Of a DNA stretch of 6,673 bases, positions 1 through 6,248 are shown piece by piece; the first letter of the stretch is position 1, and each line of letters opens with the position of its first letter. The stretch spans positions 1 to 6,673 of the forward strand of contig JAZSHD010000244.1 of NCBI GenBank assembly GCA_045533055.1, given 5' to 3'. The notes under the pieces were generated by a model. It worked only from the letters and a program-made list of their open reading frames with translations. It did not search any database and had not been told where the DNA came from. Made by a program: the position numbers and the translations under genes. Source of the DNA: SIG78 sp045533055. GTDB lineage: Bacteria > Verrucomicrobiota > Lentisphaeria > Victivallales > Victivallaceae.

Positions 1-103
1 CAAAAAAACTAATTTTTATTAAATATATCGCAATTTTGGCATGTTGGCAAGTCATAAAGACCGGAAAAAGCACATTTTGTAGCTCAAAGATAGCATAGGA
101 TTG
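1..103. other. A/T-rich upstream region without a gene
   Basis: No convincing coding region is seen here. The stretch is A/T-rich and holds TTGGCA three times nearby (36-41, 44-49 and, as the likely glyS -35 box, 104-109). The first two lie 8 bp apart as a direct repeat (TTGGCATG, TTGGCAAG) and have no matching -10 box at a usable distance. The end of whatever gene lies to the left is not in the window. Confidence 0.5.
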
Positions 104-132
104 TTGGCAAAAATGCGTAAAAGTGTTATATT
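104..132 (+). promoter_or_regulatory. Probable glyS-glnS promoter, extended -10 type
   Basis: The -35 box TTGGCA (104-109) is separated by 17 bp from the -10 box TATATT (127-132). TG at 124-125 followed by one base forms an extended -10. The same TGnTATATTAA pattern is found in the rRNA promoters at the right end of this window. Transcription should start near 139, giving a leader of about 45 nt, too short for a T-box or other large tRNA-sensing leader. Confidence 0.6.
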
Positions 133-170
133 AAAGACAATATTATAGATTTTTTGACAATTCATAAATC

Positions 171-176
171 AAAGGA
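171..176 (+). promoter_or_regulatory. Ribosome binding site of glyS
   Basis: AAAGGA lies 8 nt before the ATG at 185. It is a good Shine-Dalgarno match and fixes the start codon. The next gene, glnS, has a similar site, AAAGG at 1532-1536, also 8 nt before its ATG. Confidence 0.7.
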
Positions 177-184
177 TGTAAAAA

Positions 185-1513
185 ATGGCTGAAAAAGAAA
201 ATGCTTTGATGGAAAAAATCGTATCGTTGTGCAAACGCCGCGGTTTTGTCTTCCCCAGTTCTGAAATTTACGGTGGCTTCAACGGCTTCTGGGATTACGG
301 TCCCTACGGCTCGCGCATGAAACGCGCTATTGAAGCACTCTGGTGGCACGAAATGGTCGAAACCCGCGATAATATTGAAGGTCTTGACTCCACGATCATC
401 TGCCACCCCACCGTCTGGAAGGCATCCGGCCACCTCGACCAGTTCAGCGACCTGATGACCGACTGCAAAGACTGCAAGAGCCGGCACCGCGTTGACCAGA
501 TGGAAGACCCCACCACCTGCCCCAACTGCGGAAGCAAAAACCTGACCGAGCCGCGCGAATTCAATCTGATGATGAAAACCTACGTCGGCCCGGTGTTCGA
601 CAACGAACACACCGCCTATCTGCGGGCCGAAACCTGTCAGCCGATTTTTGTGGACTTTCAGCAGGTGCGCAACAGTGCGCGTCAGAAACTGCCCTTTGGT
701 ATCGCCCAGATCGGCAAAGCGTTCCGCAACGAGATCAACCCGCGCAACTTCACCTTCCGCAGCCGCGAATTCACGCAGATGGAAATGGAATTCTTCTGCG
801 ACGGCGAAGAGGGCATGGAATGGTTTGAATACTGGAAGGAACAGCGGATCAACTACTACAAGAACAAGCTGAAGTTCACCGACGATTTCTTCCGCATTTA
901 CGAACACGAAAAACTCGCTCACTACGCCAAAGCCGCTATCGACATCGAAGTCAAATTCCCCTTCGGCTGGGGCGAACTCGAAGGCGTCCACCACCGGGGC
1001 ACCTGGGATATATCCCAGCACAGCCAGTTCTCCGGAACAGACTTGCAGTATATCGACCACGACAACAAACGCAAAGTCATGCCCACAGTTATCGAAACCT
1101 CCGTTGGTCTTGACCGCACCATGCTGGCTATTCTGGGCAAAGCCTACGACGAAGATACCGCCGCCACCCAGAAAGAAGGTATGGATGAAGATGTCAGAAT
1201 CGTGCTGCATTTGCCCCCGCTGGTCGCTCCGATCCAGCTGGCAGTGCTGCCGCTTTCCAAGAAGCTCAACGAAAATGCGGAAAAACTTTACAAAGATATG
1301 AACAAATACTTCCGCTGCGAATACGATGTCACCGGCTCCATCGGCAAGCGTTACCGCCGGCAGGACGAAATCGGTACTCCGCTGTGCCTGACTTTCGACT
1401 TTGAATCTGCTGCCGACAACGCCGTGACCGTCCGTGACCGTGACACCATGCAGCAGGAACGCGTTTCCATTGATAACCTGCGTAACTATGTGGAAGATTT
1501 CATCAACCGCTGA
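185..1513 (+). CDS. glyS: Glycyl-tRNA synthetase, single-chain alpha2 type
   Basis: This cytoplasmic class II synthetase attaches glycine to tRNA-Gly using ATP. The 442-residue protein is the one-chain homodimeric form (also called glyQS) shared with Gram-positive bacteria, archaea and eukaryotes, not the alpha2beta2 form of E. coli. Visible are the N-terminal signature RGFVFPSSEIYGG (19-31), the WDYGPYG segment (36-42), four cysteines in two CxxC pairs (94/97 and 112/115) that probably bind zinc, class II motif 2 (FRNEINPR, 180-187, to about 204), motif 3 (ETSVGLDRT, 304-312) and a C-terminal anticodon-binding domain from about 347. The length is close to the compact bacterial forms. The start is supported by AAAGGA 8 nt upstream. 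It is followed 31 bp later by glnS, without a terminator between them, so the two are probably cotranscribed. The identity is very secure. Confidence 0.97.
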   Translation: MAEKENALMEKIVSLCKRRGFVFPSSEIYGGFNGFWDYGPYGSRMKRAIEALWWHEMVETRDNIEGLDSTIICHPTVWKASGHLDQFSDLMTDCKDCKSRHRVDQMEDPTTCPNCGSKNLTEPREFNLMMKTYVGPVFDNEHTAYLRAETCQPIFVDFQQVRNSARQKLPFGIAQIGKAFRNEINPRNFTFRSREFTQMEMEFFCDGEEGMEWFEYWKEQRINYYKNKLKFTDDFFRIYEHEKLAHYAKAAIDIEVKFPFGWGELEGVHHRGTWDISQHSQFSGTDLQYIDHDNKRKVMPTVIETSVGLDRTMLAILGKAYDEDTAATQKEGMDEDVRIVLHLPPLVAPIQLAVLPLSKKLNENAEKLYKDMNKYFRCEYDVTGSIGKRYRRQDEIGTPLCLTFDFESAADNAVTVRDRDTMQQERVSIDNLRNYVEDFINR

Positions 1514-1544
1514 ACAGATCATTGCAGCATGAAAGGTTGAATTT

Positions 1545-3215
1545 ATGGCAGAAGAAACTGTAAACAGCAGTAATTTTATCCGGGAAATGGTCAAAGCCGA
1601 TGTGGCAGCCGGTAAACACGGCGGCAGAGTGGAAACCCGTTTCCCGCCGGAACCCAACGGCTATCTGCATATCGGGCATGTGAAGGCGATCTGTCTGGAC
1701 TTCGGCATTGCCGAAGAGTTCGGCGGCGTCTGCCATTTGCGAATGGACGATACCAACCCCACCAAAGAAGATGTGGAATATGTTGAAAGTATTCAAGAAG
1801 ACATCAAATGGCTGGGTTTTGACTGGAAAGAACACATGTACTTTGCCAGCGATTACTTCGATCAGATGTACGAATGTGCAGTCAAACTGATCAAAAAAGG
1901 TCTTGCCTATGTTTGCGACCTCTCGCCCGAAGAGTGGGAGCAATACAAAGGCAATCTGACCGTGCCGGGCAAAAATCCCCCCGGCAGAGATCGCAGTATC
2001 GAAGAAAATCTTGAGCTTTTTGAACGCATGAAAAATGGCGAATTTGCCGATGGTGCTATGGTGTTGCGGGCAAAAATCGATATGGCTTCGCCCAATATAA
2101 CTATGCGTGACCCGGCGATCTACCGTATCCGCCACGCCCACCACCACCGGCAGGGCGACAAATGGTGCATCTACCCCATGTATGACTTTGCTCACCCGCT
2201 GGAAGATGCCATAGAAAAGATCACTCACAGCTTCTGCACATTGGAGTTCGAGATCCACCGGCCCTTCTACGACTGGCTGCTGCAGGCATTGGATTGGGTC
2301 AATCCCCCGGTGCAGACTGAATTTTCCCGCTTGAACCTCACTTATACAGTAATGAGCAAGCGTAAACTGCTGGAACTGGTGCGGGATAAACATGTTGCCG
2401 GTTGGGATGACCCCCGTATGCCCACAGTTTCGGGCTTACGCCGGAGAGGGATCCCCCCCAAGGCGATCCGGAAATTCTGCGAACTTGTGGGCGTGACCAA
2501 GTTCAATGCCACAACCGATGTGGCGTTCTTTGAACATTGTGTCCGGGAAGAACTCAACGCCGAAGCCTCCCGCTATATGGCGGTGCTGGATCCCGTGAAG
2601 GTGATCATCGACAACTGCGACGACGACTTTGTGGATATGCTTGACGCCGTGAACAATCCGGAAAAACCGGAAGCCGGTTCCCGCAAAGTACCTTTTGCCA
2701 AAGAGCTTTACATCGACCGTGCCGACTTTATGGAAGAACCGGTCAAGGGCTATTTCCGTCTGGCTCCCGGCAAGGAAGTGCGTCTGCGTTACGGTTACTT
2801 CATTACCTGTACCGGCGTGGATAAGGATGAAAATGGCAACATCACAGCCATTCATGCAGTGTACGACCCTGCCACCCGGGGCGGCAATGCTCCCGACGGC
2901 AGAAAAGTCAAGGGCACCATCCACTGGGTTTCCGCCAAACACGCCATACCCTTTGAAGCAAGAATTTACGACCGTTTGTTCACCGTGGAAGAACCCGGTG
3001 CAGGCGATGTGGACTATCTGACCCAGCTCAATAAAGACTCCCTCAAAGTAGTGGAAGCATTTATGGAACCGGCACTTAACGAGGTGAAAGTAGGCGAAAC
3101 GGTGCAGTTCGAGCGGCAGGGTTATTTCTGTAAAGATAAGGACAGTTCTGAAGAAAAGGCAGTGTTCAACCGCACTGTAGCGTTGAAGGATTCCTGGTCA
3201 AAGAAAACCAAATAA
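1545..3215 (+). CDS. glnS: Glutaminyl-tRNA synthetase
   Basis: This class I synthetase charges tRNA-Gln directly with glutamine, avoiding the misacylated Glu-tRNA-Gln plus amidotransferase route. The 556 residues match the usual bacterial length (E. coli about 554). The class I signatures are HIGH at 42-45 within PPEPNGYLHIGH, and MSKRK at 270-274 as the KMSKS equivalent. Between them are the family hallmarks YPMYDFAHPLEDAIE (210-224) and THSFCTLEFE (227-236), which favour GlnRS over GluRS. The C-terminal half (about 345-550) is the two-barrel anticodon-binding part, with the family segment TIHWVSAKHA (458-467). The ATG has AAAGG 8 nt upstream. It lies 31 bp behind glyS in the same orientation and ends before a terminator-like repeat region. 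Bacterial GlnRS is generally thought to have come from eukaryotes by transfer. No defect is visible. Confidence 0.97.
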   Translation: MAEETVNSSNFIREMVKADVAAGKHGGRVETRFPPEPNGYLHIGHVKAICLDFGIAEEFGGVCHLRMDDTNPTKEDVEYVESIQEDIKWLGFDWKEHMYFASDYFDQMYECAVKLIKKGLAYVCDLSPEEWEQYKGNLTVPGKNPPGRDRSIEENLELFERMKNGEFADGAMVLRAKIDMASPNITMRDPAIYRIRHAHHHRQGDKWCIYPMYDFAHPLEDAIEKITHSFCTLEFEIHRPFYDWLLQALDWVNPPVQTEFSRLNLTYTVMSKRKLLELVRDKHVAGWDDPRMPTVSGLRRRGIPPKAIRKFCELVGVTKFNATTDVAFFEHCVREELNAEASRYMAVLDPVKVIIDNCDDDFVDMLDAVNNPEKPEAGSRKVPFAKELYIDRADFMEEPVKGYFRLAPGKEVRLRYGYFITCTGVDKDENGNITAIHAVYDPATRGGNAPDGRKVKGTIHWVSAKHAIPFEARIYDRLFTVEEPGAGDVDYLTQLNKDSLKVVEAFMEPALNEVKVGETVQFERQGYFCKDKDSSEEKAVFNRTVALKDSWSKKTK

Positions 3216-3216
3216 C

Positions 3217-3327
3217 GCAAAGCTTGCGGCTCATCTCGTGCCTTGCTGCGCTGCTCGCTCGGCTTGTCACGCCGTAGTAACACGGAGGCGGATCGAGTAC
3301 AAAGGTTGAAGCAGCAAAGCTTGCGGC
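3217..3327. repeat. Intergenic repeat flanked by 14-bp direct copies
   Basis: GCAAAGCTTGCGGC occurs at 3217-3230 and again at 3314-3327. The first copy starts two bases after the glnS stop codon and forms a small hairpin (CGCAA 3216-3220 with TTGCG 3224-3228). The segment between contains TTGCTGC (3243-3249) complementary to GCAGCAA (3311-3317), and an inner hairpin CCGT (3272-3275) with ACGG (3282-3285). This suggests a structured dispersed intergenic repeat. No transposase or coding sequence is seen. The origin is unknown, and whether it recurs in the genome cannot be seen here. Confidence 0.5.
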
Positions 3328-3335
3328 ATACAATT

Positions 3336-3388
3336 TTGTCGGACAAGTCGGACTGGTCAGACTGGTCGGACAGGTCCGACAATTTTTT
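3336..3388 (+). terminator. Likely intrinsic terminator of glyS-glnS
   Basis: GTCGGA (3365-3370), loop CAGG and TCCGAC (3375-3380) form a 6-bp hairpin followed by AA and six T (3383-3388), a classic rho-independent layout. A longer alternative pairs TTGTCGGAC (3336-3344) with GTCCGACAA (3374-3382), a perfect 9-bp stem around a 29-nt loop. It is made from the 9-bp repeats. On the minus strand the hairpin is not followed by a T-run, so it mainly serves glnS. Confidence 0.7.
3338..3382. repeat. Five tandem 9-bp repeats, GTCGGACTG type
   Basis: Five consecutive 9-mers can be read: GTCGGACAA (3338), GTCGGACTG (3347), GTCAGACTG (3356), GTCGGACAG (3365) and GTCCGACAA (3374). In the last unit G to C at the fourth base turns GTCGGAC into its reverse complement GTCCGAC, so the array can fold on itself. 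In one plus frame it would read as Ser-Asp-Lys/Trp/Arg triplets, but no credible gene contains it. Confidence 0.8.
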
Positions 3389-3398
3389 GCCGGAGTTA

Positions 3399-3424
3399 TT
3401 GCTATACATTAATATATACAGCAA
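3399..3424 (-). terminator. Hairpin directly behind sixA
   Basis: On the minus strand, beginning one base past the sixA stop codon, an 11-bp stem with a 4-nt loop can form: TTGCT at one end pairs AGCAA at the other, with two G·U pairs inside. Read from the plus strand the same two pairs would be A/C mismatches, so the fold fits a sixA transcript better. No T-run follows, so it may protect or end the mRNA in another way than classic termination. Confidence 0.4.
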
Positions 3425-3425
3425 A

Positions 3426-3908
3426 TCATTCGGGTTTGGATAAAAACTTGTTGCCGGTACAGCTGCGGGGCGAAATGGCACGCCATTCTTCGATGTCAAA
3501 ATCGTAGATCGCCGCTTCGCCGGGGCGGAAGTGTCCGAATCCGGAAGGCCCGAGGCTGTCGGCAGTTATCTCAATAGCAGGGTTATGCCCCACGATAAGT
3601 ACGCTGTTGACTTCATCGGGCAAATTGCGGATGATCGCCATAAGTTCGCTGGAGTCGCAAGTGTAAAGTTCGGTATCTTCCAGCGTGTAACCCTGGGAGA
3701 GTTCCAGCTTTACCGCCATGATCTCGGCAGTTTGTTTTGCCCGCATGGCGTGGCTGTGGAGGATCAGTTCGGGAAAAATTTCCAGCTGACGCATGGTTTC
3801 GCCCTGAACGGCGGCATTGGAGAGCCCGACCGGACTTAACGGCCGGAGCAAATCGTCATCATAGCCTTTTTCGGCTTTGGCATGACGCTGAAGGATCAAA
3901 GTTTTCAT
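3426..3908 (-). CDS. sixA: SixA-type phosphohistidine phosphatase
   Basis: This is a small cytoplasmic member of the histidine phosphatase (phosphoglycerate-mutase-like) superfamily. Of its 160 residues the N-terminal LQRHAKAE carries the catalytic RH pair (R8, H9), the nucleophile being H9. A second conserved Arg lies at R56 in SHAMRAKQTAE, and the second His at H108 in VLIVGHNP. Length and motif order match E. coli SixA (161 aa), which removes phosphate from histidine of phosphotransfer proteins such as ArcB or PTS-Ntr components; the partner here is unknown. The gene points against glnS (tail to tail) and is divergent from the methyltransferase gene. GGAG lies only 1-2 nt before the ATG, an unusually short spacing, and no in-frame alternative start precedes the upstream stop. 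The family is certain; the exact substrate is inferred. Confidence 0.88.
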   Translation of the reverse strand: MKTLILQRHAKAEKGYDDDLLRPLSPVGLSNAAVQGETMRQLEIFPELILHSHAMRAKQTAEIMAVKLELSQGYTLEDTELYTCDSSELMAIIRNLPDEVNSVLIVGHNPAIEITADSLGPSGFGHFRPGEAAIYDFDIEEWRAISPRSCTGNKFLSKPE

Positions 3909-4003
3909 ACTCCATTTCGGGGTTTGAAAGATAATACTTAAATTGGTTTAAGTAATAAAATAACTGATATTGAAAAATTTGCAAATAATTACCGGGTTTT
4001 TCC
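3909..4003. promoter_or_regulatory. Divergent intergenic region of sixA and the methyltransferase gene
   Basis: This A/T-rich 95-bp gap must hold start signals for both directions. Toward sixA a TATTAT-like -10 (complement of 3931-3936) can be read with only a poor -35. Toward the plus strand TTGGTT (3943-3948), 17 bp and GATATT (3966-3971) is a weak match. Neither equals the strong promoters elsewhere in the window, so assignment is tentative. Confidence 0.3.
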
Positions 4004-4531
4004 ATGAAAAGGTTTTCTCAACACACGCCAAATGAACAAGCCGCCGGGTGGGATGTGGTTCTGATATTGGATAATTTAAGAAGTGCCCATAATGTAGGCA
4101 ACATCTTCCGCATCGCCGAAGCATTGCATGCAAAAGTCATCGCCTGCGGCTACACGCCGTGCCCGCCCCATCCTGTTTTGGCAAAAACCGCCATGGAGTG
4201 CGACAAAACAGTACCATGCACCACCGCAGAATCTGCCGCCGAAGCAATAAAAAGTTTGCGTAAAGAGAATTATAAGTGTATATTAGCTTTGGAACACAAT
4301 TCCGAAAGTGTGGAAATTTCGGAATATTCCAACTGGGATATGCCCCTGGCTCTGGTGCTGGGCAACGAGGCAAAAGGTGTTTCCGCAGAAGCATTGGCAT
4401 TGTGCGACGGAGTTGTAGATCTGCCCATGCTGGGAGAAAAAGCATCAATAAATGTAGGTAATGCCGCCGCCGCAGCCCTATATATTATATATACATTATA
4501 TAAGAAGCAGAGAACGGGTATAAATTTATGA
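4004..4531 (+). CDS. SpoU/TrmH-family RNA 2'-O-methyltransferase
   Basis: This is a SPOUT-class enzyme using S-adenosylmethionine to methylate ribose 2'-OH in tRNA or rRNA. The 175 residues hold the three family motifs in order: motif 1 LDNLRSAHNVGNIFRIAEA (22-40) with N30 and the conserved R36, motif 2 LVLGNEAKGVS (117-127) with E122, and motif 3 LPMLGEKASINVGNAAAAAL (140-159) with N150, which forms the trefoil-knot cofactor site. There is no N-terminal RNA-binding extension, so it is of the short form, and the target nucleotide cannot be told. Motif 3 has NVGNAAA where many relatives have NVSVAA. No good Shine-Dalgarno sequence precedes the ATG; only GGG about 9 nt upstream is seen. Its stop overlaps the start of the NAD-kinase gene by 4 bp (ATGA), implying translational coupling. 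The A/T-rich 3' end encodes LYIIYTLYK. Confidence 0.88.
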   Translation: MKRFSQHTPNEQAAGWDVVLILDNLRSAHNVGNIFRIAEALHAKVIACGYTPCPPHPVLAKTAMECDKTVPCTTAESAAEAIKSLRKENYKCILALEHNSESVEISEYSNWDMPLALVLGNEAKGVSAEALALCDGVVDLPMLGEKASINVGNAAAAALYIIYTLYKKQRTGINL

Positions 4532-5295
4532 AGTTCAAGCGTGTAAAACTTATGGGCAAGAATCTGGACGATGTGCGTCCCAAGATCCTTGCCCGGGGTA
4601 TGGAGATCGTTGACGATAATTTTGATTTGGTGATCGCCCACGGCGGCGACGGCACTCTTTTGTGGAGCGAGCGTGACTACCCCGGTATACCCAAACTGCC
4701 GCTGCGGGATGCCCGCACCGCCCCCCAGTGTCAGGATCACTCCTACGATAAAGTGCTGGATTCACTGCTGGCCGATAAGCTGGAAATAACTGTGCTGCCC
4801 AAGCTGGAAGGTATCTACAAAGATAAACGCATGGTGGCGGTCAACGATATATTTGTGCATAATCTGGAGCGGGCAAGTGCTTTGCGTTATCAGGTCTTGA
4901 TCGACAACGAACTCTACGCCAACGAAATCGTCGGCGACAGCGTGGGTGTGGCAACTGTCCACGGCTCAACGGCTTACTACCGGAGCATCACGCAAAGTAT
5001 CTTCCGTGTGGGCATGGGGCTTGCCTTCAGCAACAGTACCGAAGAGATCAACCATCTGGTCATCAGCGAACAAAGCGAAGTGGCGATCCGGGTATTCCGG
5101 GGGCCTGCGTTGATAATAGCCGACAACTCCCCCGAGATGGTGGAAGTGCCCGAACACGGCGAAGTAATCATCCGGCAGGCAGCCGAAAAAGCGGTCATCT
5201 ATGGCTTGAAAGGTTTTATGTGCCCCGAGTGCCGGGTTCTGCGTCACCCCAACAAACTGCCATTTAAAATACTTATAGCCCACGAACAGAAGTGA
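4528..5295 (+). CDS. Divergent NAD-kinase-family protein
   Basis: This probably phosphorylates NAD to NADP with ATP (NadK/PpnK family). The 255 residues contain AHGGDGTLL (37-45) with the family GGDG and catalytic Asp at 41, AVNDIFVHN (104-112) corresponding to the NE/ND motif, and GDSVGVATVHGSTAYYRS (136-153) in place of the usual DGLIVSTPTGSTAY. Several points are unlike typical NadK: only about 38 residues lie before GGDG, the GVNxGxLGFL loop that normally follows is replaced by an unrelated PGIPKLPLRDARTAP segment, the TPICPHSLSxRP region is absent, and a CPEC motif (232-235) is present near the end. A lipid-kinase-like or other substrate in the same fold cannot be ruled out. It overlaps the methyltransferase gene by 4 bp and is 8 bp from coaB, so all three are probably one operon. 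Confidence 0.78.
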   Translation: MKFKRVKLMGKNLDDVRPKILARGMEIVDDNFDLVIAHGGDGTLLWSERDYPGIPKLPLRDARTAPQCQDHSYDKVLDSLLADKLEITVLPKLEGIYKDKRMVAVNDIFVHNLERASALRYQVLIDNELYANEIVGDSVGVATVHGSTAYYRSITQSIFRVGMGLAFSNSTEEINHLVISEQSEVAIRVFRGPALIIADNSPEMVEVPEHGEVIIRQAAEKAVIYGLKGFMCPECRVLRHPNKLPFKILIAHEQK

Positions 5296-5303
5296 GATGA
5301 TCC

Positions 5304-5939
5304 ATGCACATAGTGATTTCAGCCGGTCCCACCCGGGAAGCCATCGACCCGGTTCGCTACATAACCAACCGCTCCACCGGCAAAATGGGTTACGCCATTG
5401 CCGAAGCCGCCCGGGAACGCGGTTTGCTTGTTACACTGGTTTCCGGTCCGGTAAATCTGCTGCCGCCGGAGGGTGTGGAAGTTATAAATATAGAAAGTGC
5501 CGCCGATATGGCAAATGCTATGAAGTCTGCTGCCCAAACTGCCGATATTATAGTAATGGCAGCAGCCGTGGCTGATTATCGGCCCAAACAATACAGCACC
5601 AGCAAGGTCAAAAAATCCGATGGCGATATGTGTATAGAGCTGGAACGCACCGAAGATATTCTCTTGAGTCTGGGCAAAAATAAACGCCCCGGCCAGATAT
5701 TGGTGGGCTTTGCCGCCGAAACCGATGATCTATTGAAAAATGCTCAAGGCAAGCTTGAGCGGAAGAATCTTGACTATATAGCTGCTAATATCGTAGGGGT
5801 TCCCGGCAGAGGTTTTGCCGCCGATAATAACGCCATAACCCTTATAGGCAGGGACGGCAGCCAGACCGAATTTGCTCTGCAAAGCAAAAAAAATCTGGCA
5901 GAAGCTCTTTTGCAACATATTTTAAGGGGTACCAAATAA
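5304..5939 (+). CDS. coaB: Stand-alone phosphopantothenate-cysteine ligase (CoaB)
   Basis: This joins 4'-phosphopantothenate and cysteine, using a nucleotide triphosphate, in coenzyme A synthesis. The 211 residues cover only the CoaB half of the CoaBC (Dfp) protein: the N-terminal SAGPTREAIDPVRYITNRST (6-25) leads into GKMG (26-29), followed by the AAAVADYRP motif (86-94), KVKK (101-104), the active-site lysine region, and VGFAAET (134-140). No flavin-binding CoaC domain with a cysteine decarboxylase signature precedes it, since the preceding 8 bp only separate it from the NAD-kinase gene. Separate CoaB proteins are known in some bacteria, for example streptococci. Coupling with a NAD-kinase-like gene suggests cofactor supply. 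A run of eight A (5886-5893) lies in the coding sequence near its end. The reading frame is intact. No clear terminator follows before the rRNA promoters. Confidence 0.93.
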   Translation: MHIVISAGPTREAIDPVRYITNRSTGKMGYAIAEAARERGLLVTLVSGPVNLLPPEGVEVINIESAADMANAMKSAAQTADIIVMAAAVADYRPKQYSTSKVKKSDGDMCIELERTEDILLSLGKNKRPGQILVGFAAETDDLLKNAQGKLERKNLDYIAANIVGVPGRGFAADNNAITLIGRDGSQTEFALQSKKNLAEALLQHILRGTK

Positions 5940-6034
5940 ACATCGCTTCAGCCTCCAAAGGGGAGAGTTTAAGCTCAAAAACAGCTCAAACAGTCCAAAA
6001 AACAACAAAATCCACAAAATTTTGAAGTTTAAAT
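5940..6034. other. Gap between coaB and the rRNA promoters
   Basis: No gene is visible. A weak hairpin CTCC (5953-5956) with GGAG (5962-5965) is not followed by a T-run, and AGCTCAAA occurs twice (5972-5979 and 5983-5990). The right part (about 6001-6034) is very A/T-rich and could act as an UP element for the first rRNA promoter. I find no convincing terminator for the coaB operon. Confidence 0.45.
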
Positions 6035-6062
6035 TTGCAATTTTGTCTTTGTGTGGTAATTT
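6035..6062 (+). promoter_or_regulatory. rRNA promoter P1 (degenerate)
   Basis: TTGCAA (6035-6040), a 16-bp spacer and TAATTT (6057-6062), with TG at 6054-6055, repeat the geometry of the three better promoters downstream, though both boxes are weaker. The sequence behind it (TCGC 6072-6075 with GCGA 6099-6102) can form a short hairpin. Confidence 0.5.
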
Positions 6063-6140
6063 AAAGCCCTGTCGCCGGAAGAGCTTGAGCTTGCGAAAGC
6101 GATGGTTGATAAAAAAATCAAAAAAAGTTGAATTTAAGAT

Positions 6141-6168
6141 TTGACAAAACAAAAATCTGTGATATATT
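6141..6168 (+). promoter_or_regulatory. rRNA promoter P2
   Basis: A perfect TTGACA (6141-6146) is followed by a 16-bp spacer and TATATT (6163-6168). TG at 6160-6161 completes an extended -10. A-tracts just upstream (6111-6126) resemble an UP element. The start should be near 6175, where ATCACGCCGC begins. Confidence 0.85.
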
Positions 6169-6178
6169 AAAAATCACG

Positions 6179-6211
6179 CCGCCAAAAGCTGCTGAAGCTT
6201 GCGAAAGGCGG
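6179..6211 (+). other. Nested hairpin at the start of the P2 transcript
   Basis: CCGCC (6179-6183) pairs with GGCGG (6207-6211), and inside it AAGCT (6186-6190) pairs with AGCTT (6196-6200) around a 5-nt loop. All ten pairs are perfect. Confidence 0.6.
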
Positions 6212-6248
6212 AGTTGAAAAAAAACTTAAAAAAACTTTGCAAATAAGT

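Noticed and set aside
154..182. Second glyS promoter starting at TTGACA (154-159)
   Set aside because: The -10 position 17 bp later falls on the ribosome binding site and start codon, leaving no place for a transcript start.
139..184. T-box or riboswitch in the glyS leader
   Set aside because: The predicted leader is only about 45 nt and shows no T-box sequence or specifier stem.
143..1657. Open frame of 504 codons on the minus strand opposite glyS
   Set aside because: It lies fully antisense to a certain glyS, has low-complexity Val/Phe-rich composition typical of a codon-bias shadow, and contains no recognisable domain.
1503..2942. Long minus-strand open frames opposite glnS (1503-2393 and 2436-2942)
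   Set aside because: Both are antisense to an intact, fully recognised glnS and show no known motif.
3338..3382. CRISPR-like array
   Set aside because: The units are 9 bp long and contiguous, with no spacers and no cas genes.
3122..3499. Small frames crossing the glnS-sixA gap with Ser-Asp repeats
   Set aside because: They overlap the ends of both real genes and owe their repeats to the 9-bp DNA array, which is better explained as a non-coding terminator region.
4478..4503. Internal promoter for the NAD-kinase gene in the TATATT-rich end of the methyltransferase gene
   Set aside because: Several -10-like sequences are present but no -35 box or TG lies at a suitable distance, and the bases encode a sensible LYIIYTLYK tail.
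5297..5575. Alternative frame starting 7 bp before coaB
   Set aside because: It is a shifted reading of the intact coaB and yields a low-quality protein without domains.
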